64,000 bases of DNA, taken from the NCBI GenBank assembly GCA_015231795.1, contig JADGAX010000008.1, positions 62,001 through 126,000 on the forward strand, given 5' to 3'. Under the pieces are notes generated by a model. The model worked only from the letters and a program-made list of their open reading frames with translations. It was not told where the DNA came from and did no database searches. Below, one piece after another: positions 43,049 through 55,861 of the stretch. A program made the translations under genes and the position numbers. How positions within the stretch are numbered: the first letter of the stretch is position 1; every line of letters begins with the position of its first letter. Source of the stretch: Alphaproteobacteria bacterium. Lineage in GTDB: Bacteria > Pseudomonadota > Alphaproteobacteria > Rhodospirillales > WMHbin7.

Positions 43049-44734
43049 CTACGCTTGACGCACGCTGGCAAGGAAGGTCTGGATGTCCTTGTTCAGGCTT
43101 TCTGCCCGTTCGTTCAGCATGGCCGCCGCATCCAGCACCTGATGCGACGCTGTTCCGGTTTCTTGCGAAACCGTCAGCACCTGATGGCAATTCGCCGTAA
43201 CTTCCTGGGTGCCTTGCGATGCCTGGGCGACGTTGCGGGCGATCTCGCTGGAGGCAGCACTTTGCTGCTCGACCGATTCGGCGATCGAGCCTGAAATCTC
43301 GTTCATGCGCTCGATGGTTTCGCCGATGCCGCGCAAGGCTTCGACCGCCTGCTGGGTGGCATTCTGAACGTCGGTGATTTGCGCCGTGATTTCGTCGGTA
43401 GCCTTGGCGGTTTGGTTGGCCAGATTCTTGACCTCGCCCGCCACCACGGCGAATCCCTTGCCGGCGTCGCCCGCCCTCGCCGCCTCGATGGTGGCGTTCA
43501 GGGCCAGCAGATTGGTCTGACCGGCGATATCGTTGATCATGCTGACCACGTCGCCGATCTTCTGCGCCGCCTGCGCCAAACCCTGAACAAGCTCGTTCGT
43601 CTTGTCGGCTTCCTCCTTGGCGGCGCGCGCGATTTGGGAAGACGCCGCCACCTGGCGCGTGATTTCGCCAATCGAGGCCGACAACTCCTCGGCCGCCGAA
43701 GCCACGCTTTGCACATTGCAAGAAGCCTGATCCGCCGACGAAGCCATGGTCTGCGTCTGACGCTCGGTTTGTTGGGCCATGGCCGACATGGATTGCGATG
43801 TGCTTTTCAACTGCGTCGAAGCGCTCAGCACGTCCTTGATGCTGGCCGATGCCGCCTTTTCGAAGCTAAGGGTCGAAGCGTCGATGCGCTTGATGCGCGC
43901 TTCCTCGGCCCTCTCCTCGGCCTCAAGCTTGGCCTGTATTTCCTTGCGGCGAACCGCGTTCTGGCGCCAAACATCCACCGCCTTGGCGATGCTGCCCACT
44001 TCGTCGGCGCGATCAAGATACGGCACGTTAAGGTCGGTGCTCCCCTGGGCCAGTTCACCCAGATTACCCGTCAGACGCGCCAAGGGGACTGAAACGGTAG
44101 CGTTCACGTAAATCCTGGCGAGAATGACGGCCAGCAGCATGGCCGCCACCGACAGGCCGATGACCCAGAATTGAATCTGCTTGTTTGCCCGGTAGAATTC
44201 CTCGGTCTTGATGCCGACGTACAGAATGCCGATCACCTGCCCGGATGCATCGAAGATGGGATCGTAGCCGGTGATGTAGGGCGTTCCCAGAATCTCCACC
44301 ACGCCCCTGAAGGGCGTTTTCTTGTCGATGACGCTTTCATAGGCGGCGTTGCGGGCCAGTTTGGTTCCGGTGGCGCGCGATCCGTCATCCTTGCGCACCG
44401 ACGTCGCCACACGCACATCGCCCATGAAGACGGTCGCCGTGCCGCCGACCAGTTGCGTTACGGCGTCGGCAAGGTCGTTGCGCTCGTTCAGCGCCTTGTC
44501 GCCCGCAAAAATCTTGCCGTCCTCTATTTTGAAGACGCTTCCCTCATGCTTCACCATCTGCCAGGCAACCCGCATGTTGCGGTCAATTGCCGCCAGGGCC
44601 TGACGATCGCTTTCGCCATTCAAGATCAGCAAGGAAGCCAACGAGGCGCCAAGGCCAACGATCAAGGCCGTCGCCATCACCGCCATGGTGATGCGCGCCG
44701 AGATGCTCCATTTGAAAGAAATGCCACCCGACAT
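43049..44734 (-). CDS. Methyl-accepting chemotaxis protein with periplasmic Cache domain
   Basis: 561 residues. Two transmembrane helices (about 16-37 and 195-215) bracket a single-Cache type sensor domain (residues ~45-190; [25 protein letters not shown]). A HAMP domain and the methyl-accepting signalling domain follow, with the tip [20 protein letters not shown]. Adaptation-type helices flank the tip; no C-terminal NWETF-like pentapeptide is seen. It signals to CheA/CheW elsewhere. Ligand unknown; this Cache type often binds small carboxylates or pyrimidines. Confidence 0.93.
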   Translation of the reverse strand: MSGGISFKWSISARITMAVMATALIVGLGASLASLLILNGESDRQALAAIDRNMRVAWQMVKHEGSVFKIEDGKIFAGDKALNERNDLADAVTQLVGGTATVFMGDVRVATSVRKDDGSRATGTKLARNAAYESVIDKKTPFRGVVEILGTPYITGYDPIFDASGQVIGILYVGIKTEEFYRANKQIQFWVIGLSVAAMLLAVILARIYVNATVSVPLARLTGNLGELAQGSTDLNVPYLDRADEVGSIAKAVDVWRQNAVRRKEIQAKLEAEERAEEARIKRIDASTLSFEKAASASIKDVLSASTQLKSTSQSMSAMAQQTERQTQTMASSADQASCNVQSVASAAEELSASIGEITRQVAASSQIARAAKEEADKTNELVQGLAQAAQKIGDVVSMINDIAGQTNLLALNATIEAARAGDAGKGFAVVAGEVKNLANQTAKATDEITAQITDVQNATQQAVEALRGIGETIERMNEISGSIAESVEQQSAASSEIARNVAQASQGTQEVTANCHQVLTVSQETGTASHQVLDAAAMLNERAESLNKDIQTFLASVRQA

Positions 44735-44932
44735 GTTTCAGCTCCGAGAAAAACTACCCAAAAATCCCCGAGGCTGAATAGCATCTTTCTCTTTTATTTC
44801 ATATCATTTTAGGGCTTTTTTTATTGCGCTAATTATGCCCTGGGTGTTAAAAGCTTGCGCGCCCAGGAAGGGATTAACGGCCGCCCCGACCAACAAGACG
44901 GAAACGGACGGGGCGAAATTCAGGCCTATCCC

Positions 44933-47341
44933 TTACGCGTGGCCCGCGTTGGCCAAGGCGTAGTTCAGGAACGCCTTCACAAGGTTCATATTGACCTTAT
45001 TGCCGAACACCACCTGCATGCGCAGAAGGCGGCCCAACTTCACGGCGGCATGCAGGAACATCATCGCGGGCAGCAAGGCCTTCTCCGCCTCGGCCAGCGG
45101 GAATTCCTGATCATAGGCTTCAATGAAGCTCTGGGACTTCTCGGGATCAAACCGTGCCTGCTTATCGATGAAGGCGAATTCCAGCGCCCCTTCCGCCACA
45201 TCCTCGATCCGGGGAGAAAATCGCGCCGCCTGGAAATCGTACAGCAGCGCCTCGCCCTTCACGAACATGATGTTCCTGGGCGTCACGTCGCCGTGGCAAT
45301 GAATCCAGGGAATATCCTTGGCGTTCTCGATCCGTTGGCGCGCCTGCTCGATCTTGGGGATCAGGGATTCGAACTGGCTTCGCATTTCCTGATCGTCGGT
45401 GAATTTTGGCAACAGCGCCGAAAAATCGTGCAGCCAGAATTCAAGCGATTCCTGAAGGCGATAGGAATCGATAGGGGCGGCATCCTGGGAAAGCGCCTTG
45501 TTGACCTGGGCCACCGTGCTGGCCGCCGACATCAAATGAGCGCTCGTCCATTCGCCCACCTTGTCGGCGACGATGAAGTCGAGAAGCATGCAATTATACT
45601 CGCCCATCGGCTGGGTGAGCTTGCCGTCCTTGCCGGGGCGGGGAATGATGGCTGGCGCTTTCTTCTCGGCCAAACGTTCCAGCAACAAGGCCTCGTAGGC
45701 TAGATGCGTGCCGCGCTTGCCTTGAACGGGCGGCGTGAACTCGGCCCCTTTCATCACCTTGACGATGTAGTCGCCGTCCTTCGATTTGGCGCGGAACACT
45801 TCGTTGAAGCTGACGCCCTTCAAGGGATCGATAGCGTCAAGCTGCACGTCGAAATGTTCGGCCACGAAGGCGGGCAAACGCTCCAGAACGTCCTTCTTCT
45901 CGTAGAGCACCTCGCGCGAGGGAAAGCCGCTTAAGTACTTGTCCTTCACCGCGGCATCCATGCGCGATGCGAAGAACAGATAGGCTTCGACCAGATGCTG
46001 GCGAAAGGGAATGTTCGGATAGTCCTTGGCGTAGGGGTTGTCGATCGGATAATCGACCTCGCCCAAATGGTAATAGTCGCAGCCGCAGACCTTCCAGAAG
46101 AATTTCAGGTCCCAGGATTCCGGCACCGGATAGCGCTCGTCCATTTCGATCAGGATGTCGAAGTCGGAACCCAGCTTGGCCCAACCGATATGCAGGAACG
46201 GCACCTCATAGCGCCCGGTCTGGCTGCCCGATTTCTTCCACTGCATGGGATTGAGAAGATACACCTTCCTGACTGCGGGATGTCGGCTGATATGCTCTTT
46301 CACATAGTAGAGGAAAGCGTCGTTCAACCCCTTCAACTGAGCGTCGTCATAGACGATTTTGTTGGGCTTGACGAAGCCGATGCCGTGCTTGTTGAGGAAC
46401 TGGTCGAAACGCGCCCATTCGCGGTCGGGATTGGCGCTTTCCGGCGAGGTCTTCGCAGGAACGATCACCTTGCCGGTTTCGCCATTGAACAGGAACTTCT
46501 GGAAATCGAGGTCGAAGGCGCTGGCAAGATTGTGCTTGCGGACATAGTCGAAGACGTCCAGCACCTGAAGTTTCAAGAGGTTCAGTTCCTTCGATGAGAA
46601 GCGCTTGGCGTTCTCGGCCAGATAGGCCGTCAGCGGCACGACTGGCGACTTGACGGCCAGCTTGGGCAGCGGTTTTGGCGACGCTTTGGCTATCTTCAAG
46701 GAGATGCGAGCCTTTTCGATTTCATAGATTTCCTTCTGGGGATCGGCCTTCTTGTAGCCCAGTCCATTGAACAGCTGCAGCAGCTTTTTGTAATAAGGTT
46801 CCTCGATGACGACGCGCGCGGTTTCCCGCTCTCCATCCGTGCCGGTTTCTTCGACCCGGTGGAGAAGCTCGTTGATTTCGATGAGATTCAGGGTTTCCTT
46901 GAGATCGACGGGCCGCTCGCGCATTTCAAGCACCTCCTTGGCGGCCCTGGCGAAGTTCAGGAACGACGGCTTGTCGAGCAGGATTTTGTAATTGCGCAAA
47001 TGGATGTGAAAGCCGTCGGTGTTCTCTTCCAGCGAAATGCGGGTCGGATTGTAAACGATGGTCTGCTTCAGCGGCTTTTTGTTGAAGAAGGTCTTGATGG
47101 TGTCGCTTTGATTGGTGTTTGGGTTGACGCCGTCCTTGAATCCCGCCTCGATTTCCTTGCGGACCAGGGGAATATAGGTCTCGCACAGATCGGCGAACTC
47201 GATGAATTCGTCTACGTTGAATTCAATCCTGAGGTCCCGGTAATGGACATGGATGTTCTCGCCCATATCCATGAAGAAGGTGTTGAAGCGATTCTTCTCC
47301 AGCCCTTCCGAGCGGTGATAAAGACGGATGATGATGCCCAT
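44933..47341 (-). CDS. Large protein with duplicated N-terminal module, nucleotidyltransferase-like segment and kinase-like (APH) domain
   Basis: 802 residues. Near the N-terminus the pattern IHVHYRDLRIEFNVDEFIEF is repeated later as FHIHLRNYKILLDKPSFLNF, indicating an internal duplication. The middle has LGSDFDILIEMDERYPVPE, resembling the GS-DxD active site of polymerase-beta-type nucleotidyltransferases. The C-terminal ~300 residues are an aminoglycoside-phosphotransferase-like kinase with WIHCHGDVTPRNIMF (Brenner-type HGDxxxxN) and LLYDFQAARF. So it may transfer phosphoryl or nucleotidyl groups to a small or surface-glycan substrate. I do not recognise the whole architecture. No signal peptide. 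It stands alone between the chemoreceptor and amt genes. Confidence 0.7.
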   Translation of the reverse strand: MGIIIRLYHRSEGLEKNRFNTFFMDMGENIHVHYRDLRIEFNVDEFIEFADLCETYIPLVRKEIEAGFKDGVNPNTNQSDTIKTFFNKKPLKQTIVYNPTRISLEENTDGFHIHLRNYKILLDKPSFLNFARAAKEVLEMRERPVDLKETLNLIEINELLHRVEETGTDGERETARVVIEEPYYKKLLQLFNGLGYKKADPQKEIYEIEKARISLKIAKASPKPLPKLAVKSPVVPLTAYLAENAKRFSSKELNLLKLQVLDVFDYVRKHNLASAFDLDFQKFLFNGETGKVIVPAKTSPESANPDREWARFDQFLNKHGIGFVKPNKIVYDDAQLKGLNDAFLYYVKEHISRHPAVRKVYLLNPMQWKKSGSQTGRYEVPFLHIGWAKLGSDFDILIEMDERYPVPESWDLKFFWKVCGCDYYHLGEVDYPIDNPYAKDYPNIPFRQHLVEAYLFFASRMDAAVKDKYLSGFPSREVLYEKKDVLERLPAFVAEHFDVQLDAIDPLKGVSFNEVFRAKSKDGDYIVKVMKGAEFTPPVQGKRGTHLAYEALLLERLAEKKAPAIIPRPGKDGKLTQPMGEYNCMLLDFIVADKVGEWTSAHLMSAASTVAQVNKALSQDAAPIDSYRLQESLEFWLHDFSALLPKFTDDQEMRSQFESLIPKIEQARQRIENAKDIPWIHCHGDVTPRNIMFVKGEALLYDFQAARFSPRIEDVAEGALEFAFIDKQARFDPEKSQSFIEAYDQEFPLAEAEKALLPAMMFLHAAVKLGRLLRMQVVFGNKVNMNLVKAFLNYALANAGHA

Positions 47342-47775
47342 GCCCCTGCTTGCGTCCTTCTGGCAAAACCGGACCGCGCCGCCTTTGGCCGGTCACCCCC
47401 CTGATTTCGCGAGATTCTAACATGGCTTCAAGGCGTTCCGAGCGATTTTTCTTGGCGCATCGGCGAAGGACGCTCTACCGAACAGCCTTGCCCGCGCGAT
47501 GTTCTGTGCGCCATTTCAACTTCGTCGGCCCTCCTACTCTCCAATCAAGGGTTAGCCCAGTACGTGGCTAATTTTTGCGCTATCCTTATATGTGGCTATA
47601 AATCGAGCATTGTTCTTTATTGATATTAAACTGATTTTCCTGAAACGTGGGATTGGACGTCAACGCACAAAATTTCATCAGATTATGAATTGGGCAGGCC
47701 AAACTTTCATCTCAGCGTCCTCGCTTGCCAAGCTCTCTTTGTAACAATGACCTGTTTTTTAATGCTTTTCCGAAC
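47342..47775. other. Intergenic region upstream of amt
   Basis: No gene recognised. It contains the divergent start region of the 802-residue gene, an AT-rich stretch (about 47565-47660) and a small inverted repeat TTAGCC/GGCTAA (47552-47571). Short frames here lack support. The sigma-54 promoter follows at 47776. Confidence 0.5.
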
Positions 47776-47790
47776 TGGCACGGCACTTGC
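47776..47790 (+). promoter_or_regulatory. Sigma-54 (-24/-12) promoter of amt
   Basis: TGGCACGGCACTTGC matches the sigma-54 consensus TGGCACG-N4-TTGC at every fixed base. The expected transcription start is about 30 bases before the amt ATG. Sigma-54 with NtrC is the usual control of ammonium-transporter genes under nitrogen limitation. Confidence 0.85.
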
Positions 47791-47830
47791 GCTCGCGCGG
47801 GCAACGATCATCGATCAGGGGAGCATCAAC

Positions 47831-49054
47831 ATGGACACCGCCAAGTCCGGCGCCGACGTCTTATTCATCCTTCTGGGCGCCATTATGGTGCTTGCCATGC
47901 ATTCAGGCTTCGCATTTCTCGAACTGGGAACCGTGCGGCGCAAGAACCAGGTGAATGCCCTGGTCAAGATCCTGACCGACTTCGCCGTATCGACCCTTGC
48001 CTATTTCCTGGTCGGTTACACAGTGGCTTACGGCGTGTCCTTCTTCGTCGGCGCCAAGGCGTTGTCGGGCGAGGGTGGGTTTTTCGCCGCCCATGGCTAC
48101 GAAATGGTGAAGTTCTTTTTCCTGCTGACCTTCGCGGCGGCCATTCCGGCCATCATTTCGGGCGGCATCGCCGAGCGCGCCAAATTCTTCCCGCAATTGA
48201 TCGCCACCGCCGTTCTGGTGGGTCTGGTCTATCCCTTCTTCGAGGGCTTGGTTTGGGGCGGGCGTCTTGGCTTTCAAAGCATGATCGAGGGGCTGTTTGG
48301 AGCGCCCTTCCATGATTTCGCCGGTTCGGTGGTCGTGCATGCGGTGGGCGGCTGGGCCGGATTGGGCGCTGTGCTGATGCTGGGCAACCGCCTGGGACGT
48401 TACAAGAAGGGCGGCGGGCTGGTCGCATTTCCGCCCTCGAACATTCCCTTCCTGGCGCTGGGCGCTTGGATCCTGACCGTCGGCTGGTTCGGCTTTAATG
48501 TCATGAGCGCCCAAACCGTCGAGGCGGTATCGGGCCTAGTGGCGATGAACTCGCTGATGGCCATGGTGGGCGGTACCTTGGCTGCCCTGATCGTGGGGCG
48601 CAACGATCCCGGTTTCGTGCATAACGGCCCCTTGGCCGGTTTGGTCGCCGTCTGCGCCGGGTCCGACGTCATGCATCCGCTTGGCGCCCTGGCGACCGGC
48701 GTTCTTGCCGGCGCCTTGTTCGTCTGGGCCTTCGATCAATGCCAGTTGAAATGGAAGATCGACGATGTTCTGGGCGTTTGGCCGCTGCACGGTCTTTGCG
48801 GCGCCATGGGCGGCATCGCCTGCGGCGTATTTGGCCTGGAAGCCCTGGGCGGCATGGGCGGCGTCAGCCTGATGTCGCAGCTGGCGGGCACGCTGGTGGG
48901 CGCTGCCTATGCCCTGATCTGCGGCGCCGCCATTTACGGCGTCTTGAAAATGACCATCGGCATCCGGCTTAGCGAGGAAGGCGAGCGGCACGGCGCCGAT
49001 CTGGCCATCCACAACATCACCGCCTATCCGGAAGAGGACGCCACGAGAATGTAG
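47831..49054 (+). CDS. amt: Ammonium transporter (Amt family)
   Basis: 407 residues from ATG 47831 (GGGGAGC six bases upstream); the in-frame extension to 47690 crosses the sigma-54 promoter and is not translated. About eleven transmembrane helices with Amt signatures DFAGSVVVHAVGGWAGL (conserved His of the pore) and the second-His region VWPLHGLCGAMGGIACG. It conducts ammonium into the cell. No glnK/glnB gene is linked, unlike most amtB loci. There is no clear signal peptide, as in many alphaproteobacterial Amt proteins. Confidence 0.93.
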   Translation: MDTAKSGADVLFILLGAIMVLAMHSGFAFLELGTVRRKNQVNALVKILTDFAVSTLAYFLVGYTVAYGVSFFVGAKALSGEGGFFAAHGYEMVKFFFLLTFAAAIPAIISGGIAERAKFFPQLIATAVLVGLVYPFFEGLVWGGRLGFQSMIEGLFGAPFHDFAGSVVVHAVGGWAGLGAVLMLGNRLGRYKKGGGLVAFPPSNIPFLALGAWILTVGWFGFNVMSAQTVEAVSGLVAMNSLMAMVGGTLAALIVGRNDPGFVHNGPLAGLVAVCAGSDVMHPLGALATGVLAGALFVWAFDQCQLKWKIDDVLGVWPLHGLCGAMGGIACGVFGLEALGGMGGVSLMSQLAGTLVGAAYALICGAAIYGVLKMTIGIRLSEEGERHGADLAIHNITAYPEEDATRM

Positions 49055-49077
49055 ATCATTCAGCGGGGGGAAGAAGA

Positions 49078-49109
49078 AAGGCGCGGGATTCGCTCCCGCG
49101 CCTTTTTTC
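49078..49109 (+). terminator. Rho-independent terminator after amt
   Basis: AGGCGCGGGA (49079-49088) pairs with TCCCGCGCCT (49094-49103), followed by T6. It sits between amt and the convergent trcR gene. Confidence 0.85.
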
Positions 49110-49132
49110 GTTTCCAGCGTAGCGCTGACTCT

Positions 49133-49720
49133 TCAGCCTTCGCCGGACGCCGGCGGCGTTTCAGAGGCCGGTTCGGCTGCTTCCGCGGCAATGCCCGACC
49201 GGGGCCTGGACAAGGCCACCATCTTTTCAAGATCGGCTTCGCTGCACAGGCCCAGCGTCACCGGGTTGCGCGGCTTGATGTTCTGGTGATTCCAATGCGT
49301 GCGGTCGCGCACCGATGAAATGGTCGGCTTGGTGGTGCCGATCAGCTTGCAGATTTGCGCATCCGAAAGCTCGGGATGATGCTTGATGATCCAGGCGATG
49401 GCGTCGGGGCGGTCCTGACGCTTGGACACTGGCATGTAGCGCGCCCCCTTGGTCCTGGCGCGGGGTTGCGGCAGGTCGGGCATTTTCATCAATAGCAGAC
49501 GAGCGTCTGGGTTGCGCTGGCAGCGTTGAATTTCATCTGGGCCGATCTGACCGGTGGCCACCGGGTCCAGTCCGACGATGCCCACGGCCACTTCGCCATC
49601 GGCGATGGCCTGGATTTCCAGCGAATGCATGCCGCAGAAATCGGCGATCTGCTCGAAGGTCAACGTCGTGTTCTCAACCAGCCAAACAGCCGTTGCCTTG
49701 GGCATCAAGGGAAGGGCCAT
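49133..49720 (-). CDS. trcR: DUF1013-family cell-cycle transcriptional regulator (TrcR)
   Basis: 195 residues from ATG 49720 with GAGGAGA six bases upstream. MALPLMPKATAVWLVENTTLTFEQIADFCGMH begins a helix-turn-helix-like N-terminus. A second DNA-binding-like part (AWIIKHHPELSDAQICKLIGTTKPTI) is typical of DUF1013, found across alphaproteobacteria and associated with CtrA/cell-cycle control as TrcR. The C-terminus is a Pro/Ala/Glu tail. It is monocistronic. Confidence 0.88.
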   Translation of the reverse strand: MALPLMPKATAVWLVENTTLTFEQIADFCGMHSLEIQAIADGEVAVGIVGLDPVATGQIGPDEIQRCQRNPDARLLLMKMPDLPQPRARTKGARYMPVSKRQDRPDAIAWIIKHHPELSDAQICKLIGTTKPTISSVRDRTHWNHQNIKPRNPVTLGLCSEADLEKMVALSRPRSGIAAEAAEPASETPPASGEG

Positions 49721-49911
49721 AGTCAATCTCCTCACCTAGGGGCCATAAGAACAGGGTAACAGCCGTTCCCCGTCGCGATCCGGCCAGGACCGCACGCCAC
49801 TAATGGACGCTTTTTTGTGAACCAAGCCTTTTATATACCCTACCCGATCCGCCGGGTCAAACCGCCAGACGCCAAAAAATCCCTTTTCTTTATAAGCTAC
49901 TGAGGCGTTGT

Positions 49912-49944
49912 GAAAAAAAGAGGCGGCAGGTTGCCCTGCCGCCC
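49912..49944 (-). terminator. Rho-independent terminator of the RTX gene
   Basis: GGCGGCAGG (49922-49930) pairs with CCTGCCGCC (49935-49943) over a four-base loop. On the minus strand it is followed by TCTTTTTTTC. It lies 26 bases after the RTX-gene stop and confirms that the minus strand is the coding one. Confidence 0.88.
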
Positions 49945-49969
49945 CATTTCGGTAATCACTCTATCAGCA

Positions 49970-53386
<3,417 letters not shown>

Positions 53387-53879
53387 GGCCATTCCCCGTG
53401 AGCTAAATCATCTGCCGCAATTTCGGCTTTACCTAACAAGATGCGCCGCCAAGGAAATATCCTTTGCGACCCTTATAGTTTTACCCCCCTTATTTAAATC
53501 TCTGAACACCCCCAAAGGTTATAGCTTGTGCCTGGAAGGATTGAGGGATTTGCTTTGCCTGTGTCGAATTGCATCACATTAACGACATGTTTACTGGTGT
53601 TAAATTTCTTGTGCATGATTCTGAATTATCTTAGGATTCCTTAAGTAATCCGCCGAGTCGCGCTGGGCAGAATCGCTTTGCGGGCATCGGCCAAAGAGTT
53701 TCTATAGGTGGTTAATTTAGGCCCAGAAAGCAGGTCTTATAACCTTTGCCAGGATGGCGCCAAAGTGGTCGGTTTCCGGCTAGGCAACCTTCCGGCCTTT
53801 TTGGGATCGCCACAAATATAGAGAAAATGGCCCTGGGGCGCACTCAGGGCGCGGGATTGAGGGGATGCCGGGTAGCGCT
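53387..53879. other. Divergent regulatory region between the RTX gene and its regulator/exporter operon
   Basis: About 490 bases, clearly more AT-rich than the flanks, without a convincing gene. It must hold the promoters of both the RTX gene and the regulator operon. It contains a near-perfect 18-base palindrome at 53634-53651; no clear sigma-70 or sigma-54 box was assigned. Confidence 0.6.
53634..53651. promoter_or_regulatory. 18-base palindrome, candidate operator for the LuxR-type regulator
   Basis: GGATTCCTTAAGTAATCC is symmetrical except for one pair (C/G against T/A). It lies midway between the divergent RTX and LuxR-type genes, about 230-250 bases from each start. LuxR-family dimers bind inverted repeats of about this size. 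Confidence 0.4.
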
Positions 53880-55859
53880 ATGCTGGATGGACTGACGCCA
53901 AGACAGAGGGAGATCGTCTCCCTGATTGAGCAAGGGCGGAGCAATAAGGAAATTGCTTCTCTTCTGGATATCGGAGTCGGAACGGTCAAACAGCATGTGG
54001 CGGCGCTTTTCCGCAGACTGAACGTTACCAGCCGCGCCCAGGCCGTGGCCGCCCTGCGCGGGTTGGCCGCCAGCGAAGCGCCCGGGCAGCGCCAAACCGG
54101 CTCCTCCACGCTTGCACAAACCCAGCACAACCAAGAAGCGTCGGCATTGGGGGCCGAATGCCGCGTCATTTCCGTCGCCGCCATCATCTTGGAACCGGCC
54201 GAGGGCATGGCCCAGGCTCTGGGAACCCGCCGCCTCGTCGATCGCCTGGAAAGCCTGGTCCGATACGGTCGCCAAGCCGCAGATTCCCTTGGCGGCCAGT
54301 GTTACGAGCGGGCGGGACAGGGCATCGAATTGCGTTTTGGCCTGATCCGCGCCCGTAGGGATGACGCCGAACGCGCCATTCGGGCGGCGCGCTTCGTTCT
54401 AGAACGGCTGATGGCCGATGACGATGCCGAACCCCATCCCAGAGGCGGCATCGCCACCGGCGTTTCTGTCGTCATGGCCCAGGGCGCCCAGGCGGCGCGG
54501 CCCCTGGCCTGCACGGAACTTGCCCAGGCATGGCGGCTTGCCTACCACGCCCCGGCCGGACGCCTGCTGGCCTGCGAGGCCACGCAGAGGCTGACATCGG
54601 ACATTCTGGGCTTCGAGGCTTTTACGGCGGTCAGCGGGCTGGGTCGCACCGCCCAGGTGCGTGGCGAATTGCCTTTGCACGCCCCGGCCATGTTGCCCTC
54701 GCCCCGCCAAGCGCTGCTTGAAGACCTCCAGGTCATGCGCAAGCAATCCGCCTGCATCCTGATTGAAGCGGCTGGCGGCCTTGGTCGGACAACGTTGGCG
54801 GCAGCCCTGGCCGAGCGAATCGAGGCGACGGCGGGCCTTGCTTTATATATTCCGGCGGGCCGACGCGCTCTGGGTCCGGACGCGACGGGTCTAGCCCTGG
54901 CGCTGGAAATCAAGCTTGGCCTTGGATTCGCAGAAGAATCGCGCCAGCGCGAAGCTAGGCTAGAGGCTTTTCTGTCCGGCATGGAGATCGACGAGCCTTC
55001 CATTCGCCAAACTTTGCGCGGGCTTATATCGCCGACCTCACCGCCCGCAGGTCTGGGGGAACTGGCGGTCGCCTTAGCCGGGCTGTCAAAATCAAGGCCC
55101 CTGACGTTGCTGATCGACGACATCGAGGAGGCTTCTCCCGCCCTGATCGATTTGCTGTCCAGGCTGGCCGAGGAAGCCAATCCCTCCACCCTTGGCGTCA
55201 TTTGTTTTGGCAAGGACATACCCGAAGCCCTGCGGGAAAGGCTTCCGTCCCCCGAGCGGATGCGCATGCCGCCGTTGTTGGATGAGGACATGATTGCCCT
55301 GATCGCTTCTCTGGATGGCGACAGCCATCTGGACGAAGGGCTGGTTCGCGCCGTCGTCCGCCAGGCCCAGGGACGGCCCGGCGATGGCGTCGAGCTTGTG
55401 ATGGCGCTTTTGGGCCGCATCAAGGCCAAGGGAGACGCCGCCATCCCCCAGGGACTGCCGATGCCGATCCGCCTTTATGCCAGCCTGATTGCCGAAATGG
55501 ACCAGGATGCGGACCTGAGAGAGGCTTTGCGTCTGGCCGCCCTGCTTGGCCGCTTCTTCGCCCCCGGCCTGCTGGCCCGCTTCTGGCCGCGCGGGCAAAA
55601 GGCGTTGGACGAAGCCCTGGCCCGCGCGACCGAAGCCAAATTGCTGGTTCATGAAGGCAGCGGCGCTTCCATCCGCTATGCCTTTGCGCGCCCCTTGCTG
55701 CGGGAAGCCGCCGTTCTGTCTTGGCTGACCGCAGACCGTTCGCGCTTGCGCGCCCGCATCGAACGCACGCGCGTGCGCGTGGGCGCGGTGCCGCTTGCCC
55801 TGGTCGGCGAAGCCAGCCGCAACCACGGAGCAAAGGCGCCAGCCAAGGAGGCCGACTGA
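53880..55859 (+). CDS. LuxR-type regulator with cyclase-like and STAND ATPase-like domains
   Basis: About 659 residues from ATG 53880; ATG 53865 is an alternative. The N-terminal LuxR helix-turn-helix is LTPRQREIVSLIEQGRSNKEIASLLDIGVGTVKQHVAAL. A degenerate class III nucleotidyl-cyclase-like domain follows (YERAGQGIELRFGLIRARRDDAERAIRAA), lacking the metal-binding Asp pattern. Then comes a STAND/AAA-type ATPase with GGLGRTT in the Walker A place (Arg for Lys) and LLIDDIEEA as Walker B. The HTH at the N-terminus is unusual, as MalT/LuxR-type STAND proteins carry it at the C-terminus. It is the first gene of the exporter operon, and the stop is 2 bases before the exporter ATG. It probably controls RTX protein production. 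Confidence 0.85.
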   Translation: MLDGLTPRQREIVSLIEQGRSNKEIASLLDIGVGTVKQHVAALFRRLNVTSRAQAVAALRGLAASEAPGQRQTGSSTLAQTQHNQEASALGAECRVISVAAIILEPAEGMAQALGTRRLVDRLESLVRYGRQAADSLGGQCYERAGQGIELRFGLIRARRDDAERAIRAARFVLERLMADDDAEPHPRGGIATGVSVVMAQGAQAARPLACTELAQAWRLAYHAPAGRLLACEATQRLTSDILGFEAFTAVSGLGRTAQVRGELPLHAPAMLPSPRQALLEDLQVMRKQSACILIEAAGGLGRTTLAAALAERIEATAGLALYIPAGRRALGPDATGLALALEIKLGLGFAEESRQREARLEAFLSGMEIDEPSIRQTLRGLISPTSPPAGLGELAVALAGLSKSRPLTLLIDDIEEASPALIDLLSRLAEEANPSTLGVICFGKDIPEALRERLPSPERMRMPPLLDEDMIALIASLDGDSHLDEGLVRAVVRQAQGRPGDGVELVMALLGRIKAKGDAAIPQGLPMPIRLYASLIAEMDQDADLREALRLAALLGRFFAPGLLARFWPRGQKALDEALARATEAKLLVHEGSGASIRYAFARPLLREAAVLSWLTADRSRLRARIERTRVRVGAVPLALVGEASRNHGAKAPAKEAD

Positions 55860-55861
55860 TC

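Noticed and set aside
47690-47830. N-terminal extension of the ammonium transporter
   Set aside because: It crosses a perfect sigma-54 promoter and would start before the expected transcript.
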